Shown: positions 35,994 to 45,236 of the stretch, piece by piece
Layout: every line of letters starts with the position of its first letter
Position numbering within the stretch: the stretch's first letter is position 1
DNA from: Chryseomicrobium aureum
GTDB taxonomy: Bacteria; Bacillota; Bacilli; Bacillales_A; Planococcaceae
DNA length: 64,000 bases
Reading direction: 5' to 3'
NCBI RefSeq assembly: GCF_016909155.1
Contig: NZ_JAFBFG010000005.1
Coordinates: 1-64,000, forward strand
Program-made: the position numbers and the translations under genes
The notes under the pieces: generated by a model
What the model saw: only the letters and a program-made list of their open reading frames with translations
What the model was told of the DNA's origin: nothing
Database searches by the model: none

Positions 35994-36818
35994 TTGACTA
36001 GTACACGTGATGCGATGCGTGTCTTAAAAGAGACGAGCCGCACATTTTACATACCGATTACCTTTTTACAACGTGATTTGAAAAAAGCAGTTGCATCCGC
36101 TTATTTATGTATGCGGGCAATTGATGAAATTGAAGACCATGAAGAGATTCCGAAAGAGCTAAAGGCAGATATCTTGAAGAAAACCGCTGCCTTATTAGAA
36201 GGGCCGTTTGATGACGTGGCTTACCAACAAGTACTCCAACCCATTCTACCTTTGATGCCAGAAGTGACGCGCCGTCTGGGAGATTGGATCGACTACTGCC
36301 CAGCAGGTGCTCGGATGCGAATGCAACTGGCAACAGCTGAAATGGCTGAAGGTATGGCCAAATGGGCACTAAAAGAATGGAAAGTCGAAACACATGAAGA
36401 TTTAGACGATTACACGTACTACGTCGCGGGTCTTGTAGGGGTCATGTTATCGGATTTATGGGAATGGGATTCCGGAATCCGCACAGACCGTGATCTTGCC
36501 ATTGGTTACGGACGTGGCCTACAAGCCGTGAATATTTTGCGCAATCAAGAAGAAGATTCTGAACGTGGAGTAGGTTATTTTCCGAAAGAATGGACGCGAG
36601 CGGATATGTTTTCTTATGCAGAAGAGAACCTTGCGAAGGCGGATGCGTATATGGAGGATATCTCAAAAAGGAGTATCCGCTTGTTCTGTCAATTGCCACT
36701 GACGTTTGCGCATAAAACATTAGATGCGATGAAGTCCGGTCGCGAGAAGATGACGCGCGCTGAAGTCGAACGAACTGTGCAAGAAGTCGCAGGCGATGAT
36801 TGGGAGGAGAACGCATGA
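35994..36818 (+). CDS. Squalene/phytoene synthase family protein
   Basis: This 274-residue protein is of the trans-isoprenyl diphosphate synthase fold. The first Asp-rich motif is DEIED and the second lies in NILRNQEEDSERG. It may condense prenyl diphosphates, but some Bacillus relatives (YisP) only hydrolyse farnesyl diphosphate. No desaturase genes are adjacent, so a carotenoid role is not supported here. The start is a TTG at 35994 with GGAGG six bases upstream. An in-frame ATG at 35958 sits in the tail of the previous terminator. Confidence 0.8.
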   Translation: MTSTRDAMRVLKETSRTFYIPITFLQRDLKKAVASAYLCMRAIDEIEDHEEIPKELKADILKKTAALLEGPFDDVAYQQVLQPILPLMPEVTRRLGDWIDYCPAGARMRMQLATAEMAEGMAKWALKEWKVETHEDLDDYTYYVAGLVGVMLSDLWEWDSGIRTDRDLAIGYGRGLQAVNILRNQEEDSERGVGYFPKEWTRADMFSYAEENLAKADAYMEDISKRSIRLFCQLPLTFAHKTLDAMKSGREKMTRAEVERTVQEVAGDDWEENA

Positions 36819-37015
36819 AAAAAGTGAAATGGCTCGTTCCAATCATGGTTATTTCCGCATTTTTCTCCGTCTTAATCTTACGTGATCATCCGGACGTAAC
36901 TTTTCAAAACAAAGTACTCATTACGATGGGTGCATCTTTAGTATCTGCAGTCATTGGCTTCATCTTATTGAAACAAGATATTGATAAAGTGGATCCAAAA
37001 CCACCAAAGGAGTAG
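36815..37015 (+). CDS. Small membrane protein
   Basis: This 66-residue protein has two hydrophobic segments (MKKVKWLVPIMVISAFFSVL and ITMGASLVSAVIGFILL) and a Pro/Lys-rich C-terminus. The start at 36815 follows GGGAGGAG and overlaps the synthase stop by 4 bases. It lies between the isoprenoid-type enzyme and the AI-2E protein in one apparent operon. No family is recognised. Confidence 0.65.
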   Translation: MKKVKWLVPIMVISAFFSVLILRDHPDVTFQNKVLITMGASLVSAVIGFILLKQDIDKVDPKPPKE

Positions 37016-37020
37016 ATGGA

Positions 37021-38100
37021 ATGACAAAAAAGCTTTGGTTCCAAGTAGGCGTCGCGATTCTTTTGACGCTTCTCATTATTCGAATGGTAATAGAGGTGCA
37101 AGCGATATTCAGTCCGCTGTTTATTGTCCTTAGCACAATTTTCATACCTGCCTTATTAGGTGGCGTATTATTCTATCTGATGCGCCCGTTAGTCAAATTT
37201 TTAGAAAAGCGTAAAGTCCCTCGTTGGGGATCTATCTCGATTGTTCTGCTTTTACTTGTAGGTGCAATCTCTGCATTTGTTGCTGTAGTCGCTCCTCCAC
37301 TTACAAAACAGGTGAATCAATTAGTAGAAAACGCACCTGTTATTATACGGGAAGTAGAGAATATGACGGCCTATTTGTTAGATCAACGTGATCGACTCCC
37401 TGAAAATATGCAAGACTCTATTCAAGAAGCAATTGGTCGTGTGAACGAATTTGCAGTTATGGGTGGAGCCGTACTAATCAACTTCTTCCAAAGCTTGTTC
37501 CAAGGAATCTTTATGCTTGTCTTAGTTCCGTTTTTCCTAATTTATATGTTGAAAGATCATGAACGCTTTGCACCATTTGTTGCAAAGTTCTTCAAAGGTG
37601 AGCGCAAGACATGGATTCGCAAAACGCTAGCGGACATTGATGAAACATTGAAAACATACATACAAGGTCAGTTACTTGTTAGTTTTTTAGTAGGAGTTAT
37701 GCTGTACATCGGATACTTGATTATCGGCTTAGAGTACTCTCTATTGCTTGCTCTATTTGGAATGCTGACGAATGTTATTCCATTCTTAGGTCCATATTTG
37801 GCTGTTATTCCGGCTATGGTGATTGGGTTTATCCAAGACCCGATTATGGCCGTTTGGGTAGCGATCATTATGCTCGTGGCACAACAGATTGAAAGTAACT
37901 TGATTACACCGAACGTCATGGGGAAATCTTTGGACATCCACCCATTGACAGTCATCACAATTATCTTGTCTGCAGGAAGTTTAGCGGGTCTTTGGGGAAT
38001 TATTTTAGCTATCCCAACTTACGCGGTTATCAAAGCAATTTTAAGTAATATTTACGCACATCGAACGGAAATACGCGACACAGCGAACAAAGACGTTTAG
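37021..38100 (+). CDS. AI-2E family transporter
   Basis: This 359-residue membrane protein has about seven to eight helices and the family signature (LIYMLKDHERF, LLALFGMLTNVIPFLGPYLAVIPA, ITPNVMGKSLDIHPLTVI). The family includes transporters of autoinducer-2, Na+(Li+)/H+ antiporters and proteins of unknown substrate. It starts six bases after the small membrane protein and is probably cotranscribed. Confidence 0.87.
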   Translation: MTKKLWFQVGVAILLTLLIIRMVIEVQAIFSPLFIVLSTIFIPALLGGVLFYLMRPLVKFLEKRKVPRWGSISIVLLLLVGAISAFVAVVAPPLTKQVNQLVENAPVIIREVENMTAYLLDQRDRLPENMQDSIQEAIGRVNEFAVMGGAVLINFFQSLFQGIFMLVLVPFFLIYMLKDHERFAPFVAKFFKGERKTWIRKTLADIDETLKTYIQGQLLVSFLVGVMLYIGYLIIGLEYSLLLALFGMLTNVIPFLGPYLAVIPAMVIGFIQDPIMAVWVAIIMLVAQQIESNLITPNVMGKSLDIHPLTVITIILSAGSLAGLWGIILAIPTYAVIKAILSNIYAHRTEIRDTANKDV

Positions 38101-38127
38101 ACCTATAGGAGAGATGGAGGAAAGACG

Positions 38128-38448
38128 ATGACACATGTACCGGAGTATTACATTGGTATTGGCGCATCTGCTGGTGGGTTAGAGGCACTTGAACAATTTT
38201 TTCGAAAACTTCCATCCTCAACGGGAATGGCGTATATCGTTGTGCAGCACTTGTCCCCTGACTTTAAAAGTTTAATGGATGAATTACTCGCCCGCTATAC
38301 AAAAATGCCGGTCTTGCTCGCAGAAGCCGGAATGAAAGTAGAAGCCGATCACGTCTACTTGATTCCGCCCAAAAAGAATTTAACGATTTTTCATGGCAAG
38401 CTCGATCATGCTGGATATGTTTCGCTAGAAAGGCGAGCTGGGGAGTAA
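38128..38448 (+). pseudogene. CheB-like methylesterase, 5' fragment
   Basis: The 106 residues match the N-terminal part of CheB/CheB-CheR fusion proteins (YYIGIGASAGGLEALEQFF with the catalytic Ser, VVQHLSPDFKSLMDELLARY, VYLIPPKKNLTIFHGKL). A full CheB domain is about 190 residues, and fusions exceed 800. The sequence leaves the family after GKL and stops at 38448, twenty bases before modular repeat B. The 3' part is absent, so this is a deletion remnant. Confidence 0.8.
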
Positions 38449-38600
38449 GCAACTTGAGCTTGGCAAATTAGTTTCAATAAAACAACTTCGAGCACAAAGT
38501 CGCTCGATCAGGGCACAAAACCTTTAGCTACCCAATCCGTTACTAGTAAGATTTTAAGAAATTAAGGGTTTGACTTGCGAATTAGTTTCCATAATATGAC

Positions 38601-38684
38601 TTCGGTAGAAGAAATGTGGATTTGGGTAGAATAAATCTCAGTTTCGGTAGAAGAAAGTATGGTTTCGGTAGAAGAACGACCGCT
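38601..38684. repeat. 21-bp-period array, core TTCGGTAGAA
   Basis: Four units start exactly 21 bases apart at 38601, 38622, 38643 and 38664, each opening TTSGGTAGAAKAA. The array follows TTAGTTTCCATAA. Upstream, two units with core GGCACAAA-like sequence (38491-38533) show the same spacing. Confidence 0.8.
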
Positions 38685-38695
38685 CAGTTCGCAAA

Positions 38696-38732
38696 CAAAA
38701 AACCGGCATACACCCAAATTGGTGTATGCCGG
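38696..38732 (-). terminator. Terminator carried by repeat copy B
   Basis: A 12-bp stem CCGGCATACACC / GGTGTATGCCGG is followed on the minus strand by a T run. It is in the right orientation to end fhuF. Confidence 0.8.
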
Positions 38733-39042
38733 CGTTCTCCACATCTAAATCTAAAGTTGAGTGGAATGGAGGGGTTGACTCCAGTGGGATTACAGTCTGC
38801 CGTGAGATCCCGCAGGAGCCTGCGACGAGGAAGCTCACGCAGCGCCCACGGAAAGCAGCCCCGCAGTGGAACTCAACGTCTTACTTTGCACAATTTCTGA
38901 ACAGTCGGCTCCACATCTAAATGGAATCGAGCTCCGAACGCCAGAAACACGCTCCGGAATCAGCCGCACCCGCAAAGGCTGAAGAGCGCCTTCACGGGCA
39001 CGTCTGATTTCCTCGGAGTTTCTAGAGTGGCGTTCTCCACAT

Positions 39043-39720
39043 CTAGTTAGGTAATGGGCAAAAGCCACAAGTAAGTTGCCCAGGAATATCTTTTGCAAGA
39101 CAACAAGTAGAGCGTACCGGCATGCGGACGAGTTCACCCGGTGTGCGACCTTGAACAAACGCTTCAAATGGATTGTCCGTTACCCAGGAATCGGCATGTT
39201 GAAGCAATAACCAATCGGTCAAAGCTTTTTCACGTAAATCGGATTGCTGCATGAAAACAGAGTAGTGCCAAACGATATACCCAAAAACATTTTCCCAGTG
39301 AATGCGCTGCAATGCCTTCGAGCTTGACAGAGATTCAATACAAATCCGAGCAAACTTCCAAATCTCAGCTACCACTTCTTGCCGACTCTGATCAGAAGCA
39401 AGAGACCTCCACTCTTCCTCCTCACAAAATGCACTAATTGCAGGATAGCCATACTCTCTGACGGCAATCCAATTTAAATCTTCTGGTCTACCACTCCAAT
39501 ACTCATCATAAAGAGTGAGATTCCAAAATTGCATCGAAACAAACATCCCTAAACGGCGTGTCAGATAGGAGGCTGCAGCCGTGCGGTGAGGGGCCTGGAT
39601 GATTTCTTGAACGACTGTAAGATGCTCTTTCCATTCTCCTGTATGAAAGAGTACCGGACCTGCTGGCTGCATATAGACACTGTATTGTCGGAGTTGTTGG
39701 CGTTGGTATGAGGTTAACAT
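39043..39720 (-). CDS. fhuF: FhuF-type ferric siderophore reductase
   Basis: This 225-residue protein ends with the FhuF [2Fe-2S] signature CC-x10-C-x2-C (CCLAKDIPGQLTCGFC). FhuF proteins release iron from imported ferric siderophores by reduction. A Fur box precedes the gene, but no siderophore transporter is adjacent. The ORF stop is supplied by the start of repeat copy B (TAG in CTAGATGTGGAG), so the last few residues may be non-native, but the Cys motif is intact. Confidence 0.82.
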   Translation of the reverse strand: MLTSYQRQQLRQYSVYMQPAGPVLFHTGEWKEHLTVVQEIIQAPHRTAAASYLTRRLGMFVSMQFWNLTLYDEYWSGRPEDLNWIAVREYGYPAISAFCEEEEWRSLASDQSRQEVVAEIWKFARICIESLSSSKALQRIHWENVFGYIVWHYSVFMQQSDLREKALTDWLLLQHADSWVTDNPFEAFVQGRTPGELVRMPVRSTCCLAKDIPGQLTCGFCPLPN

Positions 39721-39767
39721 AGCTTCAGTATAAGGGATTTTTAAGAAACTTGCTTGACTTTATAATT

Positions 39768-39786
39768 GAAAATGATTATCATTACC
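39768..39786. promoter_or_regulatory. Fur box of fhuF
   Basis: GAAAATGATTATCATTACC matches the 19-bp Fur consensus at 16 positions and lies 48-66 bases upstream of the fhuF ATG. Iron repression by Fur is therefore likely. Confidence 0.75.
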
Positions 39787-39852
39787 ATAAGGTCAACAAA
39801 CCATCGTGCTTTTCTCCAAAAACACGATTCTCACACCCCCCTCAGATGTGAG

Positions 39853-39887
39853 AAAGGACGCTACCCATTATCGGTTAGCGTCCTTTT
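39853..39887. terminator. Terminator between fhuF promoter region and the RND remnant
   Basis: AAAGGACGCTA (39853-39863) pairs with TAGCGTCCTTT (39876-39886) around a 12-base loop. Short T tracts are present on both strands. It ends the minus-strand tetR-RND transcript. Confidence 0.75.
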
Positions 39888-39907
39888 ATTAGGCTTTTTT
39901 TGTCTGC

Positions 39908-40360
39908 TTACGTACCCACAGAAACAGAATTGATGCCTGGAATTTTCTCAAGAGCTGGGATAACTTCTGAATCTAGAAATTCATCTAAATCTACATCTTC
40001 TTCCCCGAATAAGGAGATATTGAAAATTGGGAAGGCACCGAATGATAAACGACTTACTTCAACCGCTGCTTCATCTGGAAGACCCGCTTCCGCAATCGTG
40101 TCGTAAGAAGCACTCTGTATTTCTTGAACACCTTCTAGACCTTCAAACGCCTGCTCGAGCGGTGTGATCACTTGTTCATTTACCGCATCAAGAGAAGCTC
40201 CTGGATAGACGATTTGTGCAGAGAGTTGTGGAAACTCAATGTTTGGAAGTAGATCGATTTTCAAACGACTGAATGAAAAGATTCCTAGCAAAATTAATAA
40301 GAACGAAAAGATAAAGATAGCTACAGCATTGCGTAAGCTAAATCGCGTGATCCACCCCAT
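39908..40360 (-). pseudogene. RND efflux pump (SwrC/AcrB type), truncated and internally deleted
   Basis: The 150 residues begin like an RND pump (ITRFSLRNAVAIFIFSFLLI, PNIEFPQLSAQIVYPGASLD, EQVITPLEQAFEGLEGVQEI). The sequence then jumps after SASYD to a part normally some 30 residues further on (LPDEAAVEVSRLSFGAFPIF). It ends at INSVSVGT. Intact pumps exceed 1000 residues. The start and ribosome binding site (AAGAAGGAG) are intact, so the deletion removed most of the gene. It lies in an operon behind its TetR regulator. Confidence 0.82.
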
Positions 40361-40385
40361 AGTGGCTCCTTCTTAAAGTGAAAGT

Positions 40386-40940
40386 TTAAAATCCGTTGAT
40401 AACAATTTGATCGATTTGATTTTGAATTTCTTCTAACCTGGCTTCGTTGAAGGTAGGGTCCATAAAAATCTCATTACGAAAACTATCAAGCATTCCCGTA
40501 TACAGTCTGGCCTTCATGTCTGCGTTTTCAATCCCGTGTTTCTCAAAAAATTGCTGAATAACAGCGATGTACTCTTCAATAAAGGCCATGAGAGCATCCA
40601 TCGCCTCTTCATGTTTATGATTGAGTTGCAGATACATACCAGACCGGTGTCGCTGTTTCCACGTATTTTGAAGATGTGTCTTTGTAATGGCTTGAAGTGT
40701 CTCTTCAAATGAATGGTTTTGATTGATCTGGTGCTGGATGTTGGATAAAAAAAGTGAAAATGTAAATTTCATCATCTCCGTATAAAGGTCTTCCTTTGAA
40801 GGAAACATCGCATATAAAGTTGATTTTGAAATTTTTGCGAGCTTGGCGATCGTCAGCATTTTAGCCTCGAAAAACCCTTCTTTTCCGAAGGTTTCAAGAG
40901 CTGCAAAAAGAATGCGTGAACGCAGTTCTTGCTCGGTCAT
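40386..40940 (-). CDS. TetR-family regulator
   Basis: This 184-residue protein has the N-terminal TetR helix-turn-helix (ILFAALETFGKEGFFEAKML, SKSTLYAMFPSKEDLY) and a helical ligand domain. It is intact. It lies directly upstream of the RND pump remnant, which it presumably once controlled. An operator-like palindrome overlaps its promoter, so it probably represses itself. Confidence 0.85.
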   Translation of the reverse strand: MTEQELRSRILFAALETFGKEGFFEAKMLTIAKLAKISKSTLYAMFPSKEDLYTEMMKFTFSLFLSNIQHQINQNHSFEETLQAITKTHLQNTWKQRHRSGMYLQLNHKHEEAMDALMAFIEEYIAVIQQFFEKHGIENADMKARLYTGMLDSFRNEIFMDPTFNEARLEEIQNQIDQIVINGF

Positions 40941-40960
40941 GAAACTCCTCCTTTCTTATC

Positions 40961-41009
40961 AGTACCCATGAGTACTCTGAATGTACACCCTCTGTATAAC
41001 TTCTGTCAA
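40961..41009 (-). promoter_or_regulatory. Promoter and putative TetR operator
   Basis: On the minus strand TTGACA (41009-41004), 18 bases, and TACATT (40985-40980) form a sigma-A-like promoter. The imperfect palindrome AGTACCCATGAGTACT (40961-40976) covers the expected transcription start, a standard place for an autorepressing TetR protein. Confidence 0.55.
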
Positions 41010-41043
41010 ACAAAAACCACATTTCTTTTAAGAAGAAATGTGG
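41010..41043 (-). terminator. Terminator of the exporter remnant
   Basis: CCACATTTCTT pairs with AAGAAATGTGG around a 5-base loop. On the minus strand it is followed by TTTTTG. Confidence 0.8.
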
Positions 41044-41351
41044 TGACTTGTCGACATATTAATTTTGCGCTGTTCCCAAACCGTATGAAGACTGTGTGCC
41101 ACTAAACCAATGATGATAATGCCCATCCCTGCGAGTGCGATCGGAGCAGGAAGCGGGAGGCTAAGTAGGAGCATTTCACCCGCAACGACGAACAAGATTT
41201 CTGTAGACTGAGTAGCTTCAACAGAAGCAAGGCGGCTCTGGTTGTGTCGTGCTAAATCAGTTGCCATGAAAAACAAGACAGTCGCAATGACACCCGAGCT
41301 AATTCCGACTAAAAATGATTGGAAAAGCTGATTGCCTTCATTGCTTCATCC
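41028..41351 (-). pseudogene. Multidrug/DMT-type exporter, 3' fragment
   Basis: The frame reads NQLFQSFLVGISSGVIATVL then FFMATDLARHNQSRLASVEA and two more hydrophobic segments. This is the C-terminal third of the 'multidrug resistance efflux transporter' family, which is normally about 300 residues. Going upstream the frame hits a TGA near 41345, and pepT begins its 3' end at 41358, so the 5' two thirds are missing. It is a deletion remnant, although an 82-residue piece could be translated from an internal ATG. Confidence 0.75.
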
Positions 41352-41357
41352 CGTCCT

Positions 41358-42587
41358 TTAATTTGTTGGTTGTACGGCGCGTTTCACGATTTCTTGTACG
41401 ACTTGTGTCGCTTTTTCCATGTTTTCAATTGAAATATATTCATATTTGCCATGATAGTTTTCGCCGCCTGTGAAAATGTTTGGCGTCGGCATGCCCATGT
41501 AAGATAGTTGTGAGCCATCCGTACCACCGCGGATTGGAATAATAAGAGGTGCAATTTCTAAATCTTCCATGATTGCTTTCACATGATCGACGATATGCAT
41601 AACAGGCGTGATCTTCTCACCCATGTTGTAGTACTGGTCGTTTAGTTCAACTGTGATTGCGTCCTCTCCGTACTGTGCACGGATTGCATTTGCCGCATCA
41701 TGGAAACGTTGTTTTTTCTCTTCAAATTTTGCTTTATCAAAGTCTCGGATGATATAGTCCATCACAGTTTTTTCGACTTTGCCGTGAATGTCCATCAAGT
41801 GAACGAACCCATCATAGCCATCCGTCTTTTCTGGTACTTCTTGTGGAGGCATATGCGACTGGAATTTCATCGCCATCGTGATGGCATTGACCATCTTATC
41901 TTTCGCAGAACCTGGGTGAACGCTGACTCCATGTGTTGTCACGCGTGCGCCTGCTGCATTAAAGCTCTCAAATTGTAGTTCGCCAAGAGGGCCACCGTCC
42001 ATCGTGTACGCATAATCTGCACCAAATGCTTCCACGTCAAACTTGTGCGGGCCTCTACCGATTTCTTCATCCGGTGTAAAACCGACACGAATCTTACCAT
42101 GCGGAATATCTGGGTTTTGTAAAAAGTAATCCATCGCTGTCAAGATGATGGCGATACCTGCTTTATTATCTGCACCTAGAAGGGTTGTTCCATCCGTCGT
42201 CATCAGTGTGTGGCCTTTGTAGTTTTTGAGTTCTGGGAAGTCGGCCACTTTCATGACCGTTGAGTCGTTTAACGGAAGATCTTCGCCATCATAGTTTTCG
42301 ACGAGTTGAGGCTTCACATCTTTCCCCGTGTAATCTGTCGCAGTATCCACGTGTGCTAAGAAGCCGATCGTTGGAACGTCTTCAGTAGTTGTCGCAGGAA
42401 GAGTAGCAAATAGATAGCCGTTGTCATCAAGCGTGATCTCTGTCATTCCCATCGTTTCAAGTTCTTCTTTGAGTACATGAAGCAGATCCCATTGACCTTC
42501 AGTTGAAGGGGTGGACGTGCTTGCTGCGTCAGATTGTGTATCAATTTTCACGTAACGCGTCAGGCGTTCGATTAATGTGTGTTTCAT
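41358..42587 (-). CDS. pepT: Peptidase T (tripeptide aminopeptidase)
   Basis: This 409-residue M20B zinc peptidase removes the N-terminal residue of tripeptides in the cytoplasm. Visible motifs are [11 protein letters not shown] (metal His and Asp), [17 protein letters not shown] (bridging Asp), [15 protein letters not shown] (catalytic Glu pair), [18 protein letters not shown] and [20 protein letters not shown]. The start follows AAGGAGGATTTAG. It is close to the rsbR-like gene upstream (11 bases). Confidence 0.95.
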   Translation of the reverse strand: MKHTLIERLTRYVKIDTQSDAASTSTPSTEGQWDLLHVLKEELETMGMTEITLDDNGYLFATLPATTTEDVPTIGFLAHVDTATDYTGKDVKPQLVENYDGEDLPLNDSTVMKVADFPELKNYKGHTLMTTDGTTLLGADNKAGIAIILTAMDYFLQNPDIPHGKIRVGFTPDEEIGRGPHKFDVEAFGADYAYTMDGGPLGELQFESFNAAGARVTTHGVSVHPGSAKDKMVNAITMAMKFQSHMPPQEVPEKTDGYDGFVHLMDIHGKVEKTVMDYIIRDFDKAKFEEKKQRFHDAANAIRAQYGEDAITVELNDQYYNMGEKITPVMHIVDHVKAIMEDLEIAPLIIPIRGGTDGSQLSYMGMPTPNIFTGGENYHGKYEYISIENMEKATQVVQEIVKRAVQPTN

Positions 42588-42598
42588 CTAAATCCTCC

Positions 42599-43438
42599 TT
42601 ATTTTTCAGTGAACAGACGCTGAACAGCGCGTTCAATTGTAGAGATCGTGTTGACATCTTGGAAGCTGATGCCGAGTTGAACAGCTGTTTGGGCAATCTC
42701 TGGACGAATTCCCGATAGTGTCGATTCAACACCTAGAAGGCGTAAAGCCTCAATCAATTGGAAAATCTGTTGAGCAACCATTGTATCGATGATGGCCACT
42801 CCAGAAATATCTATGAGTAAGCTGTGGACACGCTTTTGTGTACATTGAGAAAGTGCGTTTTCAAATATGTATTTCGCGCGGTTTGTATCAATATCGCCAA
42901 CGAGTGGTAATAGAGCAACCCCTTTACTGAGCGAAATAACTGGCGTGCTGAGCTCATTGATCATCTCTTGTTGTGCACGTAACTTAGAAAGTGAGTAGTT
43001 ATGATGCTCTTCTGTGAACCATGTCATGAGCTTGCCAAACATTTTTGTGACACTTGCAATCCACTTCTGTACAGTCTCATGCGAAAGGTCTTCAGCTTGT
43101 CGTTCATATTTAAACAATAACTCTATATATTGTTGTTGGGTATTGAAAAATTCTTGCAGGATATGGTGAAGCGGTGTGTTTAGATGTTCTGGGTCACGTG
43201 CAATCTCTAACACCCATTCTTCAAAGTGTTTTACGAATACCTCTTCGTCTTCAATAAAGAGTTTACAAAAACGCTCATGAAATCCGTGGTTTTGCTCTTT
43301 GATTGTCTGAATCACTTTAGGGTCGTTCGATGCGTAGACCCCGCTTGTCGAGTTTTTATCAAGGGCTGCATACCACGCTTCTGTTAAGTCCCATGTGTTG
43401 TTCACTAGATAGTCGTAGAGCTTTTGTTCGGGTGTCAT
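42599..43438 (-). CDS. RsbR-type STAS-domain stressosome protein
   Basis: The protein has 279 residues. The N-terminal half is a helical globin-like (RsbR_N) sensor region, and the C-terminal half is a STAS domain. The two phosphorylation-site threonines of RsbR paralogues are kept: T in ELSTPVISL and T in VGDIDTNRAKY. RsbR proteins form the stressosome with RsbS and release RsbT to activate sigma-B. No rsbS/T/U genes are here, so this is a dispersed paralogue (RsbRB-RD type). The start follows AAAGGAGAG. Confidence 0.88.
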   Translation of the reverse strand: MTPEQKLYDYLVNNTWDLTEAWYAALDKNSTSGVYASNDPKVIQTIKEQNHGFHERFCKLFIEDEEVFVKHFEEWVLEIARDPEHLNTPLHHILQEFFNTQQQYIELLFKYERQAEDLSHETVQKWIASVTKMFGKLMTWFTEEHHNYSLSKLRAQQEMINELSTPVISLSKGVALLPLVGDIDTNRAKYIFENALSQCTQKRVHSLLIDISGVAIIDTMVAQQIFQLIEALRLLGVESTLSGIRPEIAQTAVQLGISFQDVNTISTIERAVQRLFTEK

Positions 43439-43494
43439 TACACAATCTCTCCTTTAAGGTAGAATCACTTAACTCCTAGTGTAGAGGACAATCA

Positions 43495-43526
43495 TGAAAA
43501 TAGGCAAGTCCGCGCGGGACCTGCCT
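43495..43526 (-). terminator. Terminator of pepF
   Basis: AGGCAAGTCC (43502-43511) pairs with GGACCTGCCT (43517-43526) with one mismatch, followed on the minus strand by TATTTTC. Confidence 0.75.
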
Positions 43527-43535
43527 ACTTACAAG

Positions 43536-45236
43536 TTAAAGTGCCTCGTCATTCACGCTGTTTAAATACGCTTCGATTTCTTCAATGACGCCTTCGATGC
43601 TGCCTTGTTCAAACGGTGATTTCAGGTTTGCCGCTTCTACTAACTTTGTGAATGGAAGAGATCCTCCAAGAGTACAAAGGTGAAGGTAGTCTTTCCAAGC
43701 GCCCTCAAAATCTTCACGTGAACGTTTCCAGAACTGGAATGCACAGATTTGCGCGAGTGTATAATCAATGTAGTAGAAAGGTGATGCATAGATGTGGCCT
43801 TGGCGCTGCCAGAATGACCCTTCTTCTAAATATGCATTCCCATCATAGTCGCGATGAGGAAGATACGTTTGTTCGATCTTTTTCCAGGCTGCTTTACGCT
43901 CAGCGGGTGTCATTTCAGGGTTTTCATAAACAACATGCTGGAATTCATCGACAGCTACCCCATAGGGTAAGAACAATAGCCCGCTCATCAAGTGCGAGTA
44001 CTTATATTTTTCTGTCTGATCTTTAAAGAAGTTTTCCATCCATGGCCATGTGAAAAACTCCATACTCATCGAATGAATTTCTGCAGATTCATAAGTCGGC
44101 CAAATGTACTCAGGAATTCCAATGTTGCGGCTTGAGAATACCTGGAATGCGTGACCCGCTTCGTGTGTCAACACGTCGATGTCCCCAGATGTCCCATTAA
44201 AGTTTGAGAAGATGAACGGAGAATCGTGGTTTTCGATAAATGTACAGTATCCGCCTGCTTCTTTCCCTTTTTTCGCGACAAGGTCCATCAAATTACGGTC
44301 GAGCATGAACTGGAAAAACTCGTTTGTCTCAGGAGACAGCTCTTCGTACATCTTCTTTCCACCTTCAATGATCCATTCGGGCGAACCTTGTGGCGTTGCG
44401 TTTCCTGTTAAGAAGGTTAGTGGCTCATCGTAGTGTTTTAATTTCTCTACACCGATGCGCTTTGCTTGTTTCTCATACAGTTTAGTCGCGACAGGTACAA
44501 TATAGTCGCGCACTTGGTCGCGGAACGTCTTTACCATCTCCGCATTGTAATCGATACGGTTCATACGGATATAGCCAAGTTCGACGAAGTTTTTATAGCC
44601 CATCTTGTGCGCAATCTCTGTACGTACTTTTACAAGCTCATCATAAATTGCATCGAATTTCTCTGCGTGAGATGCGAAGAAACCAAACGATGCTTCTTTT
44701 GCCTTTTTACGCGTTTCACGGTCTGTCGATTCTGCAAACGGTCCTAGTTGAGCAAGTGTCAGCGTTTCGCCGTTAAATTCAACTTGAGCAGAAGCCACAA
44801 GCTTTGAATAATCCGATGCCAATTTATTTTCTTTTTGAAGAAGTGGCATGATCTCTGGTGAGAACGATTTGATTTGGAACTCGGCTAAATCAAACAATTG
44901 TTGTCCCCAACGTTCTTCTAAATTTGAACGAAATGGTGAGTCTACAAGGGCTTTGTAATAGTCTGTCACGATCTCTTCCATCTCAGGAGAGATTTCATCA
45001 AAATAATCCCGTTCACTTTGATAAAATTCATCGTTCGTGTCAATGGATGCGCGGATGTAGACAAGGTTTGCCATTGTCGAAAAGTCTGCACGCAGTGTGT
45101 TGAGAGTTTGAATCGCTTCATTTTGCTCTTCATAAGAAGACGCGGCCTTGAATGCTTCTAATGCCTCTTTTGCGCGTGATTTGAGAGCACCCATATCGGG
45201 ACGTTCGTATGTATACTCTTGGAATTGTGTTGTCAT
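43536..45236 (-). CDS. pepF: M3-family oligoendopeptidase
   Basis: This 566-residue zinc metallopeptidase of the M3 (PepF/YjbG-like) family cleaves oligopeptides in the cytoplasm. The zinc motif HEAGHAF lies in VLTHEAGHAFQVFSSRN, and the third ligand lies in a YESAEIHSMSMEFF stretch. The start at 45236 (MTTQFQEYTYERPD) follows CAAGGAGG. The longer frame reaching 45467 runs across the SAM riboswitch on the other strand and is not used. Confidence 0.93.
   Translation of the reverse strand: MTTQFQEYTYERPDMGALKSRAKEALEAFKAASSYEEQNEAIQTLNTLRADFSTMANLVYIRASIDTNDEFYQSERDYFDEISPEMEEIVTDYYKALVDSPFRSNLEERWGQQLFDLAEFQIKSFSPEIMPLLQKENKLASDYSKLVASAQVEFNGETLTLAQLGPFAESTDRETRKKAKEASFGFFASHAEKFDAIYDELVKVRTEIAHKMGYKNFVELGYIRMNRIDYNAEMVKTFRDQVRDYIVPVATKLYEKQAKRIGVEKLKHYDEPLTFLTGNATPQGSPEWIIEGGKKMYEELSPETNEFFQFMLDRNLMDLVAKKGKEAGGYCTFIENHDSPFIFSNFNGTSGDIDVLTHEAGHAFQVFSSRNIGIPEYIWPTYESAEIHSMSMEFFTWPWMENFFKDQTEKYKYSHLMSGLLFLPYGVAVDEFQHVVYENPEMTPAERKAAWKKIEQTYLPHRDYDGNAYLEEGSFWQRQGHIYASPFYYIDYTLAQICAFQFWKRSREDFEGAWKDYLHLCTLGGSLPFTKLVEAANLKSPFEQGSIEGVIEEIEAYLNSVNDEAL

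Larger units (their letters stand above)
38468..39045 (-). repeat. Stop-codon-docked modular repeat, copy B
   Basis: This intergenic element of about 578 bases begins, on the minus strand, with CTAGATGTGGAGAACGCC, whose TAG is the fhuF stop codon. It contains the internal modules TTCAGAAATTGTGC, GGGATCTCACGGCAGAC (read on the minus strand), a hairpin terminator, a 21-bp-period array (38601-38684), and two copies of the motif TTAGTTTCMATAA (38468-38480 and 38582-38594). Over about 450 bases it is nearly identical to copy C in inverse orientation. Confidence 0.85.

Noticed and set aside
35994-36818. Carotenoid biosynthesis locus
   Set aside because: The squalene/phytoene synthase homologue has no desaturase, glycosyltransferase or other crt genes beside it, so a carotenoid role is not supported.
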